Source: Pseudomonas putida (GTDB lineage Bacteria > Pseudomonadota > Gammaproteobacteria > Pseudomonadales > Pseudomonadaceae). Taken from it: a stretch of 64,000 nucleotides of DNA. Under the pieces are notes generated by a model. The model saw only the letters and a list, made by a program, of their open reading frames with translations. It had not been told where the DNA came from and did not search any database. The DNA is taken from assembly GCF_022627325.1 (NCBI RefSeq), contig NZ_JAETZZ010000010.1, forward strand, positions 62,001-126,000, written 5' to 3'. Every line of letters starts with the position of its first letter. Positions within the stretch are counted from its first letter, which is position 1. This document shows positions 9,133-17,468 of the stretch, in pieces. The position numbers were made by a program, and so were the translations under genes.

Positions 9133-10547
9133 GCGAACCAGCCCTGCAGCCACAAGGCACCGGGCTGAGCCAGGTCGCGGTAGGCCCAGCCGCGCAGGCC
9201 TTCACGCGTTTCGATGCGGTAATAGTCGCGGCGCACATCACCGCCATCCCACCAGCCCGACTCGATACGCTCAGCCTGCCCCAGCAACCTGTGAACGCTG
9301 GGGTCCAGTGCCAGTGGCTGGGGCAACAACCAGCCTGGGCGGCTCCCAGGCAAGGTGGGCAGGCTGCCCTGCCCGCCATACTCGGCGGCCTGCCAGGCAC
9401 ATTCGGGGCGGTGGTCGGCTTCAGCGCGCAGGCCCGTGACCGCGTCGTCGCCCAGCCGGGCACGCAAGCGCTCACGCAGTTGCTCCCAGGGTTGGGCCTG
9501 CTGGGCCCGTGGGTCGAACAACGCGTGGTGCTGGGGCACGAAAGCCGGCAAGTCATCGGCCACCAGGCGCAGATTACGCACCGGTGCCGGGATGCGCAGC
9601 GGTTCCAGGCGCCCGCGCGCCAGTTCGAAGAGCATTGCCGCATCACGTTCTGCCGCCAGCAGGCCGACCTGCAGTGGCGTGTCCGGCCCCTCGGCGTGCT
9701 CCAGGTACAGGCTGAACCGCTGTACACCGCAGTCCCGCCCGGCCAGGAAGGCAGCCAGGTCGTTGAGCATGCGCCGCAACGGGAACAGCAACGCCTGGTG
9801 CGATTCCACGTCGAAGTTGAGCTCCAGCCGCGTTTCGAAGCGGTCCGGCGGCTGATAGAAGCTCAAGCCAAGCGTACGCAGCCCCAGCAGCTGGTCCAGG
9901 TGCAACTGGACCTGGGCACCGAAGCGTCTGGCCAGGGCATCACGCGGCAAGGCCAATACCTGGTCAAGCTGATGCAGCCCCATGCTGGCGAACGCTTCAG
10001 CGGCGTCCTGTGGCAACCCCACCCGCGCAATGGGCATGCGCGCCAGCGCTGCGCGGGTTGCTTGCGGGCAGCTCAACGCCAGGCCGTCATGACCATTGGC
10101 AAGCATGCGCGCCGCCACCGGGTTGGTGGCCAGGACAATCCGCTGACGCAGCCCGAGGGCTGCGAGCTCCTCGCGCAGACGCGCCTCGAACACGGGCCAG
10201 GGGCCAAACAGTTGCAGGCTGGAGCCCACTTCCAGCAACACGGCACGCGGGTAATGCAAGCTGACCTGGGCACTGAAGCGGTACGCCCAGGCCGCCAGCA
10301 ATTGCTGCAGTTGCTCGATGCGCGCCGCGTCTGCTTCAACGCAGGTGAAACCGTCGGCCAAGGCGCGGGCGGCGGTGAGGGTTTGCCCAGCACGCAGACC
10401 GAGCGCTGCCGCAGCAGGATTCACCGCTTGCAACACACGCCGTTGTGCCGGCCCGCCGATCAGCACCAGGGGCGCATCGGCGTCATCACGTTCACGCAGG
10501 ATCGAGTCCAGCGCCAATTGCGGCAGTAGGATGCAGGCCCAGAGCAT
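9129..10547 (-). CDS. imuB: ImuB, Y-family polymerase-like scaffold of the ImuABC mutasome
   Basis: A 472-residue Y-family relative. The start MLWACILLPQLALDSIL replaces the usual D-x-D metal-binding segment of active Y-family polymerases, and the second acidic site is replaced by AVLLEVGSSLQLFG, so catalysis is unlikely; this agrees with the known adaptor role of ImuB between the beta clamp and DnaE2. Little-finger and C-terminal regions follow (DCGVQRFSLYLEH). It is 6 bp downstream of imuA, and its stop overlaps the dnaE2 start by 4 bp. Confidence 0.93.
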   Translation of the reverse strand: MLWACILLPQLALDSILRERDDADAPLVLIGGPAQRRVLQAVNPAAAALGLRAGQTLTAARALADGFTCVEADAARIEQLQQLLAAWAYRFSAQVSLHYPRAVLLEVGSSLQLFGPWPVFEARLREELAALGLRQRIVLATNPVAARMLANGHDGLALSCPQATRAALARMPIARVGLPQDAAEAFASMGLHQLDQVLALPRDALARRFGAQVQLHLDQLLGLRTLGLSFYQPPDRFETRLELNFDVESHQALLFPLRRMLNDLAAFLAGRDCGVQRFSLYLEHAEGPDTPLQVGLLAAERDAAMLFELARGRLEPLRIPAPVRNLRLVADDLPAFVPQHHALFDPRAQQAQPWEQLRERLRARLGDDAVTGLRAEADHRPECAWQAAEYGGQGSLPTLPGSRPGWLLPQPLALDPSVHRLLGQAERIESGWWDGGDVRRDYYRIETREGLRGWAYRDLAQPGALWLQGWFA

Positions 10548-10553
10548 GTTGCA

Positions 10554-11174
10554 TCACCCCTGCCAGGCACAGGGGATGGCTGCAGCCGGCGGCAAGCCAC
10601 CGCGGCACTTGAGCACACGCCATTGCGCGGGCCGCGCGTCGATGGCGATGCGTACCGCGGCCGGGGATGGATTGTGCGCAGCCTGCTGCGGCCGGCAGGC
10701 AAAAGCCAGTGCCTGCCCGGTTTCTGCCGCCACCTGCAGGCGACGCAACGCACGGTCATCGGCTCGCTCCGGCCAGCACAGTACTGCGGCGCAACTGCCA
10801 GAACGCAGGCACTGCTCGGCAGCCCAGAGGGCATCAGCCTGCTGGGCATCGACCTGGACCAGCCAGCGCAAGTCCACCCCGGCCGCTTGCCATGCCGGTG
10901 CGTAAGGAATGAAGGGAGGCGCCACCAGCACCACTCGCCCGCCATCGGCGGTCAGCCGGGCCAATGAGGGCCACAACAGTTGCAGTTCGCCACACCCAGG
11001 GCTGGCCAACAGCAACTCGCTCAGCGCAGCTGCGGGCCAGCCCCCCTCGGGCAGCCGTTGATCAAGCGGCGCATGGCCGGTGGGCTGCAACCCGGCCGGC
11101 CGTACCCGCGCCTGCCGGCCGCGCCAGACCTGGCGCTGGTCCAGCAAGCGGTCAAGGTCGACCACCGCGCCCAT
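10554..11174 (-). CDS. imuA: ImuA, RecA/SulA-like translesion synthesis accessory protein
   Basis: A 206-residue protein that resembles a trimmed RecA fold (GGWPAAALSELLLASPGCGELQ, then GRVVLVAPPFIPYAPAW). The Walker A GxxxxGK[ST] motif is not intact here, in line with the SulA-like ImuA type of pseudomonads rather than a working RecA ATPase. It is the second gene of the cassette; its ATG shares one base with the lexA2 stop (TGATG), so the two are translationally coupled. It is needed with ImuB and DnaE2 for damage-induced mutagenesis. Confidence 0.9.
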   Translation of the reverse strand: MGAVVDLDRLLDQRQVWRGRQARVRPAGLQPTGHAPLDQRLPEGGWPAAALSELLLASPGCGELQLLWPSLARLTADGGRVVLVAPPFIPYAPAWQAAGVDLRWLVQVDAQQADALWAAEQCLRSGSCAAVLCWPERADDRALRRLQVAAETGQALAFACRPQQAAHNPSPAAVRIAIDARPAQWRVLKCRGGLPPAAAIPCAWQG

Positions 11175-11791
11175 CAGTCGCGCCTCAACAGGCCGCAGAA
11201 CACGCCTTCGATGAAGAATTCGCGCTCAGGCCCGACATCGATCGGCGCATAGGCAGGGTTGCGTGGCAGCAGCCGATAGCCGCCGGGTTGGCGTTGCAGG
11301 CGTTTGATGGTGACCTCGCCGTCGAGGCGGGCGACCACGATCTGGCCATCGCGGGCCTCACCTTGCTGGCGAATACCCACCAGGTCACCGTCGAAGATGC
11401 CGTCATCGATCATCGAGTCGCCGCGCACCTTGAGCAGGTAGTCCGGTGTACGCCGGAACAGGCTGGGGTCAATCAGCAACTGCTCGTGAATGCCCAGGTC
11501 GGGGCCGATCGGCGCGCCTGCAGCCACCTGGCCGAGCACGGGCACTTCGAGAATTTCCGGGCGGCGCAAAGGTGCGGCCAGGCGGATGCCACGTGCCTGA
11601 TTGGGCGTGACGTCGATGTAGCCGGCCTGGCACAGGGCAGTGATGTGCTTGCGCGCAACACTGCGGGATGCGAAGCCGAAACGCTGGGCGATGTCGGCAA
11701 GGCTCGGCGGCTGGCCATGATCGGTGATGCGTTCACGGATGAAGTCGAGGATTGCGCGGCGTTTTGGGGTAAGATTGTCCATGGAGCACAT
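11174..11791 (-). CDS. lexA2: LexA2, self-cleaving SOS-type repressor of the imu cassette
   Basis: A 205-residue LexA. A winged-helix N-domain (LTPKRRAILDFIRERI, SLADIAQRFGFASRSVARKH) precedes the Ala91-Gly92 cleavage site (GQVAAGAPIG), catalytic Ser126 (VRGDSMIDD) and Lys163 (EVTIKRL). It is the additional LexA that P. putida carries at the head of imuA-imuB-dnaE2. The ATG at 11791 is favoured because GGAAAAGAG lies just upstream; the ATG at 11782 has no such site. The operator overlaps the chosen start codon, so the repressor would act on its own gene and on the whole operon. Confidence 0.94.
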   Translation of the reverse strand: MCSMDNLTPKRRAILDFIRERITDHGQPPSLADIAQRFGFASRSVARKHITALCQAGYIDVTPNQARGIRLAAPLRRPEILEVPVLGQVAAGAPIGPDLGIHEQLLIDPSLFRRTPDYLLKVRGDSMIDDGIFDGDLVGIRQQGEARDGQIVVARLDGEVTIKRLQRQPGGYRLLPRNPAYAPIDVGPEREFFIEGVFCGLLRRD

Positions 11792-11797
11792 TTGTAC
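11786..11797 (-). promoter_or_regulatory. LexA2 operator (GTAC-N4-GTGC)
   Basis: On the minus strand the 12 bases read GTACAAATGTGC, an exact match to the GTAC-N4-GTGC box reported for P. putida LexA2, which differs from the CTGT-N8-ACAG box of LexA1. It covers the lexA2 start codon, so binding would block either transcription from a very close start site or early elongation. Confidence 0.8.
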
Positions 11798-11884
11798 TCT
11801 TTTCCGCGAAGACTGAACAGCCCCCTTCGTCGCTGGGTTTGGTTATGATGCCCCGACCTGTGTTTTCTACTGCCTGGATGCCTG

Positions 11885-12550
11885 ATGCTGACTGCACTGC
11901 TGTTCGACCTCGACGGAACCCTCACCGACACCGACACCCTGCATTTGCAGGCTTTCCGTCAGTTGTTGCGCGACCATGATGGCCGTGAGCTGACCCAGGC
12001 CCAGTTCGATGCCCAGATCAGCGGCCGGGCCAATGGGCCTTTGTTTGCCGAGCTGTTCCCAAACGCCGGCGCGCAGGAATGCCTGGCGCTGGCTGATCGC
12101 AAGGAAGCGCTGTTCCGCGAGCTGGCCCCTGCCCTTGAACCCATGCCGGGGCTGCTGCGCCTGCTGGACTATGCCCGGGCACGCTGTATCGGCATGTGCG
12201 TGGTGACCAACGCACCCAGGCTCAATGCCGAGCACATGCTCACTGCCATGGGCCTTGGCGCACATTTCGAGCATGTGCTGGTGGCCGAAGAGCTGGCACG
12301 GCCCAAGCCTGACCCGTTGCCGTACATGACCGGCTTGCAGCGCCTGAGGGCAAGGGCCGGGGAGGCGCTGGCGTTCGAGGATTCGTTGCCAGGCGTGAAA
12401 GCGGCGAGCGGCGCCGGGATCTTTACCGTGGGGGTTGCCACGACACAGACGGCAGAACGGCTGATGGCTGCGGGGGCCAGGCTTGTGGTGGATGATTTTG
12501 ACGATCCGCGGTTGTGGGAGGTGATAGAAGCGATGCAGTGCAGCGCTTGA
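11885..12550 (+). CDS. HAD-superfamily hydrolase (phosphoglycolate phosphatase / beta-phosphoglucomutase-like)
   Basis: A 221-residue HAD protein. Motif I is FDLDGTLTDTD with the nucleophile Asp8 and acid/base Asp10; a helical cap follows (HLQAFRQLLRDHDGRELTQAQFD), then motif II (CVVTNAPRLN), the motif III lysine (ELARPKPDPLPY) and motif IV (ALAFEDSLPGVKAA). This is the subfamily IA cap type that acts on small phosphorylated sugars or acids. The substrate cannot be read from the sequence. It is divergent from lexA2 across 93 bp. Confidence 0.85.
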   Translation: MLTALLFDLDGTLTDTDTLHLQAFRQLLRDHDGRELTQAQFDAQISGRANGPLFAELFPNAGAQECLALADRKEALFRELAPALEPMPGLLRLLDYARARCIGMCVVTNAPRLNAEHMLTAMGLGAHFEHVLVAEELARPKPDPLPYMTGLQRLRARAGEALAFEDSLPGVKAASGAGIFTVGVATTQTAERLMAAGARLVVDDFDDPRLWEVIEAMQCSA

Positions 12551-12669
12551 GCCTCATGCTGTGACGGGGCTCGCCGGGCCCTGACCACTCGTCGCGAGCA
12601 CAGGGCCTGCTGTCGATCTCATCCCTGCCCGCTCGACCACACTTGAACCCCACGTGTGGAGTCATCCCC

Positions 12670-13392
12670 ATGAACCCTCAAAAGCCCGACATCGTCTCGC
12701 GCAGCCAATGGTTGGCCGCCCGCCGTCAGCTATGGCTGCATGAAAAAGCCTTTACCCACCAGCGCGACGAACTGGCCGCCGCCCGCCGCGCCCTGCCCTG
12801 GGTGAAACTGGAACAGCCCTACCGTTTTCAAGGCCCGCACGGCGAGCTGAGTTTAGGCGACCTGTTCGCCGGGCGCAGTCAGTTGCTGGTCTACCATTTC
12901 ATGTTCGCCGAGGGCTGGAGCGAAGGCTGCCCCGGCTGCTCGTTCCTCGCCGACCATTTCGACGGCGCCAACCTGCACCTGGCGCATCACGATGTTTCGC
13001 TGGTCGCCGTTTCGCGCGCGCCCCGCGCTGAGTTCCAGGCATTTGCCCAGCGCATGGGCTGGCGCTTTCCCTGGTACTCGTCAAACGGCAGCAGTTTCAA
13101 TGAAGATTTCGGCATCAGTGTCGCCACTGACGGCAACAGCCACTACAACTACGAACCCTACACCGGCAACGAAAGCGAGCTGCCTGGGTTGAGCGCCTTC
13201 TACCGGGACCGGGACGGCACCCTCTTTCATACCTATTCCACCTACGCGCGCGGCCTCGACATCTTGGTCAATACCTACAATTTTCTCGACATTGCGCCAT
13301 TGGGGCGCAACGAGGAAGGCACCATGGATTGGGTGCGCCATCACGATCGCTACGAAAGCCAGCCCGGCCAACCGCATTGCTGCCATGACTGA
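12670..13392 (+). CDS. DUF899 family thioredoxin-like protein
   Basis: A 240-residue cytoplasmic protein from the ATG at 12670, placed 8 bases behind a GGAG site; an in-frame codon 27 bp earlier lacks one. The core FMFAEGWSEGCPGCSFLADHFDG with its C-P-G-C pair and the late ARGLDILVNTYNFLDIAPLGRNE are hallmarks of DUF899, a thioredoxin-fold family of unknown reaction. The C-terminus ends in HCCHD, adding two cysteines and two histidines. No operon partner is evident; the next gene starts 113 bp downstream. Confidence 0.82.
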   Translation: MNPQKPDIVSRSQWLAARRQLWLHEKAFTHQRDELAAARRALPWVKLEQPYRFQGPHGELSLGDLFAGRSQLLVYHFMFAEGWSEGCPGCSFLADHFDGANLHLAHHDVSLVAVSRAPRAEFQAFAQRMGWRFPWYSSNGSSFNEDFGISVATDGNSHYNYEPYTGNESELPGLSAFYRDRDGTLFHTYSTYARGLDILVNTYNFLDIAPLGRNEEGTMDWVRHHDRYESQPGQPHCCHD

Positions 13393-13505
13393 ACAGGCCA
13401 CAGCGCCGCCTGCGCCATGGCTGAGCCAGCCGGGCGGCGCAATGGCAGCAGTTCGGCAGAATACGGCCATACTTGAGCCCGTCGCCCTGGCATTACAGGC
13501 CCCCC

Positions 13506-15104
13506 ATGCTCAAGCGCTTGCCCATGTTCCACCTACGCACCCTGGTCGTTGGCATTGTCGTGCTGGCATGCCTGGCAACCTTGTGCAACACCCTTGCTGT
13601 CGCCTACCGGGTACAGCACCGCGCCTTGGTCGACCTGGAGCTCAAGGCCAACCAAGCCTATGCGAGCAAACTGGCATCGGATATCGACGAGTTCCTGCGC
13701 TCGGCCCGCAACCACCTGTCCTACAGTGCCGGGCAACTGGGCGGCGGCCTGGACGACCTGGCCGCGCTGCAAAGTGAAGCCGAGCGGCTGCAGGTGCAGG
13801 ACAAGGACTTCAACTCCATCGTCATCGTCAACGCCCAAGGCCAGGTGCTGGTGGCGCATCCGGACATAGAACAGGTCACCAGCCACCAGCAGCACTCCAG
13901 CGAAATCCGCCAAGCCGTGCAAGCCCGTCAGCCGTGGGTCAGTTCCGCCTACACCTCGCGCGGGGGCGACCTGGTGATCTTCGTTTCGCAGCCGATCTTT
14001 GCCGCCGATGGCCGCTACCTGGGCATTGTCGGCGGTTCGGTGTTTCTCAAGAAAGAAAGCGCGTTGCATACGTTGATCGGCCTGCACTACCAACAGGACG
14101 GCACCTTCGCCTTCGTCGCCGACGCCAACCTACGCCTGCTGCACCACCCCGAGCATGCGCGCATTGGCACCCAGGTCAGCGACAGCCCAACGATCAGCGC
14201 GGCGCTGCGTGGCCAGACAGGCACCCTCGAAGTGCCCAACTCTGCCGGCGTTCCCATGCTGGCAGGCTTTGCCCCGGTGCCTGAAGCGCACTGGGCAGTG
14301 GTGGTGCAGACACCGCGGGACCTGGCCTTGGCGCCACTGGGCGAAATGACCCGCAAGGTGCTGCTCTATATCCTGCCGGTCAGCATCATCGGCTTGCTGT
14401 TGATGCTCTGGATGACCTACCGCCTGACCTTGCCGTTACGCCAACTGGCACACAGCGCCAGCCACCTGTCCGCCACCCAGACCGGCGATCAGCTGCGCCG
14501 TATCGATGCGTGGTACGTGGAGGTCGCAGCCATCCGTCGCGCCTTGCTGACAGGCGAGCAATTGCTGCAGGAAAAATTCGGCAAGCTGCGCCAACAGGCT
14601 CAGAGTGATGCCCTGACCGGCCTTGCCAACCGGCGTGCCATGCAACTGACGCTGGACGCCTTGATGCAGAGCCCAAGAGCATTCGCCGTGCTGGCCCTGG
14701 ACATCGACCATTTCAAACAGGTCAACGATACCTTTGGCCACGATGCGGGCGATGAGGTGCTCAAACACCTCGCCGAGCTGTTGCGCCATAATTCACGCAA
14801 CGACGACCTGCCCTGCCGGGTCGGCGGTGAGGAATTCACCATGCTGCTGCCGGACACTGGCCTGGCCGATGCCCGGCGCATTGCCGAACGCATACGCGCC
14901 GCGGTCGAACAGGCCGATGCACCGCATGTGGGCAAACTCAGCGTGTCGATTGGCGTGGCCTGCCGCCGGCCCGATACGCATCAGGCCGACGGCGTGCTCA
15001 AGCAAGCCGACGAGCAGTTGTACAAAGCCAAACACAACGGCCGCAACCGCGTCGAAGTGCTTGACCTCAGCCCCTCACCCCCAGCATCCCCCGCTCGACG
15101 ATGA
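13506..15104 (+). CDS. Membrane-anchored diguanylate cyclase with periplasmic dCache sensor
   Basis: About 532 residues from the ATG at 13506 (the ATG 18 bp further in is possible). An N-terminal helix (LVVGIVVLACLATLCNTLAVAY) is followed by a periplasmic double-Cache region (FNSIVIVNAQGQVLVAHPD, DGTFAFVADANLRLLHHPEH), a second helix (ILPVSIIGLLLMLWMTYRL), a HAMP-like linker and a GGDEF domain. The active site is GGEEF, so cyclase activity is expected, and the product-inhibition I-site RNDD stands five residues before it. It would make c-di-GMP in response to a small periplasmic ligand. Its last 38 bp overlap the 3' end of ureG on the other strand. Confidence 0.92.
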   Translation: MLKRLPMFHLRTLVVGIVVLACLATLCNTLAVAYRVQHRALVDLELKANQAYASKLASDIDEFLRSARNHLSYSAGQLGGGLDDLAALQSEAERLQVQDKDFNSIVIVNAQGQVLVAHPDIEQVTSHQQHSSEIRQAVQARQPWVSSAYTSRGGDLVIFVSQPIFAADGRYLGIVGGSVFLKKESALHTLIGLHYQQDGTFAFVADANLRLLHHPEHARIGTQVSDSPTISAALRGQTGTLEVPNSAGVPMLAGFAPVPEAHWAVVVQTPRDLALAPLGEMTRKVLLYILPVSIIGLLLMLWMTYRLTLPLRQLAHSASHLSATQTGDQLRRIDAWYVEVAAIRRALLTGEQLLQEKFGKLRQQAQSDALTGLANRRAMQLTLDALMQSPRAFAVLALDIDHFKQVNDTFGHDAGDEVLKHLAELLRHNSRNDDLPCRVGGEEFTMLLPDTGLADARRIAERIRAAVEQADAPHVGKLSVSIGVACRRPDTHQADGVLKQADEQLYKAKHNGRNRVEVLDLSPSPPASPARR

Positions 15105-15690
15105 AGTCGATCACCGCCTGCAGGCCCTCGCCTTTCTTCAGGTTGCTGAACGTCCACGGGCGCTCCGGGCGCATACGCTGGGTATCAAGCTCCATCACCT
15201 CCAGCGAGGCACCGACGTAGGGCGCAAGGTCGGTCTTGTTGATCACCAGAAAATCGGACTTGGTGATGCCAGGCCCGCCCTTGCGCGGGATTTTTTCGCC
15301 TTCGGCCACATCGATCACGTAGATGGTCAGGTCGGCCAGCTCAGGGCTGAAGGTGGCGCTGAGGTTGTCGCCACCGCTTTCCACGAAGATGACTTCAAGG
15401 TTGCCGAACTTGCGCGCCAACGCTTCCACGGCAGCCAGGTTCATCGAGGCATCCTCGCGGATGGCGGTGTGCGGGCAGCCACCGGTCTCGACGCCGACGA
15501 TGCGCTCGGGCTCCAGCGCGCCGGCCTCGGTAAGGATGCGCTGGTCTTCCTTGGTGTAGATATCGTTGGTGACCACGGCGATCTGGTAGTGGTCGCGCAT
15601 GGCTTTGCACAAGCATTCGAGCAGCGCGGTCTTGCCAGAGCCGACCGGGCCGCCGACACCGACGCGCAGGGGTTGCTGATAGCTTTGCAT
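15067..15690 (-). CDS. ureG: Urease accessory GTPase UreG
   Basis: A 207-residue SIMIBI GTPase. The P-loop GPVGSGKT is at residues 14-21; the nickel-binding CxH region is present as the TGGCPHTAIR segment, and NKTDLAPYVGA supplies guanine specificity. UreG delivers nickel with UreE, UreF and UreD to apo-urease in the cytosol. It is the last gene of the operon, 11 bp after ureF. Its 3' end overlaps the convergent diguanylate cyclase gene by 38 bp. Confidence 0.97.
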   Translation of the reverse strand: MQSYQQPLRVGVGGPVGSGKTALLECLCKAMRDHYQIAVVTNDIYTKEDQRILTEAGALEPERIVGVETGGCPHTAIREDASMNLAAVEALARKFGNLEVIFVESGGDNLSATFSPELADLTIYVIDVAEGEKIPRKGGPGITKSDFLVINKTDLAPYVGASLEVMELDTQRMRPERPWTFSNLKKGEGLQAVIDFIVERGMLGVRG

Positions 15691-15701
15691 TAAGGCAGTC
15701 C

Positions 15702-16376
15702 TCAGGAACGGAATAAACGGGTGTATTGGGTTTCGTGACGCGATGATGCAATGGCCAGCAGCGGCAAGCCGCCACCGAGCTGGTCGTCACCAAGCGCCAG
15801 GGCTTGGTCGATGATGCCGGGCAGTGTCTCACCCAGGTCGCGCAGCAGGGTCTGGGCCGCCTGCTGGCCGAACGGCACCAGTTTGACCCCAGCCATGACC
15901 GCGCCCTCCAACCAGGCGAAGGCATGCCCAAGGGCAAGCTGGCGCAACGGGATCGACCAGTGCACGGCCAGCCAGGCCATGCCGCCCAACTGGCTGAGTT
16001 CCAGGCTTGGGCGCCAGACCGGGGCCTGGCCCAACTGCCAACCATCGAGCAAGCGCGCCAGCGCCGCGCCCCGCTGCTGCTCTTCAAGGCGCAGCTCGGC
16101 AGTTTCGCGGTTGGCCAGCAGAAAGCGGCTCCAGCGTGCAAACGCGGCAGCATCATCGGCCTGGCACGCGTGGTACAGGCGCGCCAGGACCGGCCAGTCC
16201 AGGTAAGCGAGGGTGTCGTGCATCTGCTCGCACTGCCAGGCGCTGAAGCTTTTGATGTCTCGCACCCACCCCGCCTCAACGGCCCACTCAAGGCCTTGCG
16301 AGTAGGTAAAGCCCCCCACCGGCAAGCCGGGGCTGGCCAGCTGCAGCAGGCGCAGCAATGCCAGGTCGCTGTTCAT
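15702..16376 (-). CDS. ureF: Urease accessory protein UreF
   Basis: A 224-residue all-helical accessory protein. The start LALLRLLQLASPGLPVGGFTYSQGLEWAVEAGWV is the typical UreF N-terminus, and the C-terminal part (LPGIIDQALALGDDQLGG) also fits. UreF acts as the GTPase-gating partner of UreG on the UreD-urease complex. The ATG at 16376 is used because it forms a TGATG junction with the ureJ stop; a TTG one codon earlier is possible. Confidence 0.94.
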   Translation of the reverse strand: MNSDLALLRLLQLASPGLPVGGFTYSQGLEWAVEAGWVRDIKSFSAWQCEQMHDTLAYLDWPVLARLYHACQADDAAAFARWSRFLLANRETAELRLEEQQRGAALARLLDGWQLGQAPVWRPSLELSQLGGMAWLAVHWSIPLRQLALGHAFAWLEGAVMAGVKLVPFGQQAAQTLLRDLGETLPGIIDQALALGDDQLGGGLPLLAIASSRHETQYTRLFRS

Positions 16377-16921
16377 CAACCGGCCAGCACCACTGCGGCG
16401 CCGGCAAGCATGCCGCCACCAAAGGCTTTGTGCAGCGCGCTATGGCGGCGCAGCAGGCAACCGACAGCGAAGCCCACGACCAGCAGCAAGCCGCTGACGG
16501 TGACGAAACCGGCGCTGAAAAGCCAAAAGGCGCTGGGCGTGGCCTCAACGCCATGGGCCCAGCCATGGAACAGGGCAAACACAGGCATGGCCAGCGCCAG
16601 CAGCAACTGCCGGCTAGGCAGCAGTACGGCGACGCCTGCCACCAGCACCGACACGGCGATCATGGTCTCCATGCCCAGCACATCACCGAACAGATGGCCA
16701 CACACGGCGCCAGCGAACATCGCCGCCAAGGTTGCCAGCGGCAAGGCCAGGTTGCGTCGGGTCAAGGCCGCCAGCACACCGGTACCCAACAGCATCAACA
16801 GGTGATCGAGGCCGGTCAGCGGATGCAACAGGCCATCGTGCAGCGGATTGCTGTCATGGCCCGGGTGGGCGAAGGCCGGCAGAGCAACCAGCAGCAGCGC
16901 AAGGGCAAGCGTTTTTTTCAT
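16376..16921 (-). CDS. ureJ: Nickel permease, HupE/UreJ family
   Basis: A 181-residue membrane protein from the ATG at 16921, behind TTGGAGCTCACA. A signal-type first segment (MKKTLALALLLVALPAFA) precedes the HupE/UreJ nickel motif HPLTGLDHLLMLLGTGV; later helices include CGHLFGDVLGMETMIAV and the histidine pair in FALFHGWAHGVEATP. HupE/UreJ proteins move nickel or cobalt through membranes, so this gene supplies the metal for the urease made by the same operon. It lies between ureE and ureF. Confidence 0.92.
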   Translation of the reverse strand: MKKTLALALLLVALPAFAHPGHDSNPLHDGLLHPLTGLDHLLMLLGTGVLAALTRRNLALPLATLAAMFAGAVCGHLFGDVLGMETMIAVSVLVAGVAVLLPSRQLLLALAMPVFALFHGWAHGVEATPSAFWLFSAGFVTVSGLLLVVGFAVGCLLRRHSALHKAFGGGMLAGAAVVLAG

Positions 16922-16936
16922 TGTGAGCTCCAAGGT

Positions 16937-17458
16937 TCAGGAATGGGCTGGCAGGCGCACGAAGGGGTGATCGTGCCCATGGCTATGGCTATGGCTATGG
17001 CTATGGCTATGGCTATGGCTGTGGCTGTGCGGCGCGCTCTGGTAGGCCCCGGCTTCCGGCTCGAACGGTGCCTGCTCGGCCTCGACCGTCAGGCCCAGGC
17101 CGCGCAGCATGTCGTCAAGCACGTGGTCGTGCTGGTAACGCAGCAGGCCCGGCTCGATCTGCAGGGGGACGTGGCGGTTGCCCAGGTGGTACGCGGCACG
17201 CGCCAGCAGGTGCGGGTCGCTGCAACGCACGGTCGATACCGCCTCGGGCGCTGCGAGTACCTGCACCACCTGGCTGCCCGCAGCATCGGCCAGCAGCTCG
17301 CCACCGCGCAGCAGGTGGCCGCGCTCAAGCATCAGGCCCGCCTCCCGGCCATCGTCAAGGGCAACCCGCAAGCGGCTCTTGATACGGCTATCGACGTCCA
17401 GGGTAACGGTGCCGGTGATAGTGTCGGATGCATCGATCCGGCGGGTCAGGACAATCAT
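16937..17458 (-). CDS. ureE: Urease nickel metallochaperone UreE with histidine-rich tail
   Basis: A 173-residue UreE. The N-domain (RIKSRLRVALDDGREAGLML) and the metal-binding C-domain (AYHLGNRHVPLQIEPG, YQHDHVLDDMLRGLGL) are intact. The tail consists of eight His-Ser pairs followed by HGHDHP, a nickel-binding stretch of the kind known in Klebsiella UreE but made here of a near-perfect hexanucleotide repeat. The protein carries nickel to the UreDFG-urease complex. It lies 10 bp after ureC and 15 bp before ureJ. Confidence 0.95.
   Translation of the reverse strand: MIVLTRRIDASDTITGTVTLDVDSRIKSRLRVALDDGREAGLMLERGHLLRGGELLADAAGSQVVQVLAAPEAVSTVRCSDPHLLARAAYHLGNRHVPLQIEPGLLRYQHDHVLDDMLRGLGLTVEAEQAPFEPEAGAYQSAPHSHSHSHSHSHSHSHSHGHDHPFVRLPAHS
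16981..17028. repeat. Hexanucleotide tandem repeat encoding the UreE His-Ser tail
   Basis: Eight 6-bp units: six exact ggctat copies followed by two ggctgt copies on the plus strand, read as CAT/CAC-AGC (His-Ser) on the coding strand. The unit length is a multiple of three, so copy-number change by slippage would alter tail length without a frameshift. Confidence 0.9.
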
Positions 17459-17468
17459 TTTCGCTCCT

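Noticed and set aside
16981..17028. CRISPR or microsatellite unrelated to coding
   Set aside because: The repeat is fully inside ureE and encodes its metal-binding tail in frame; there are no spacers.
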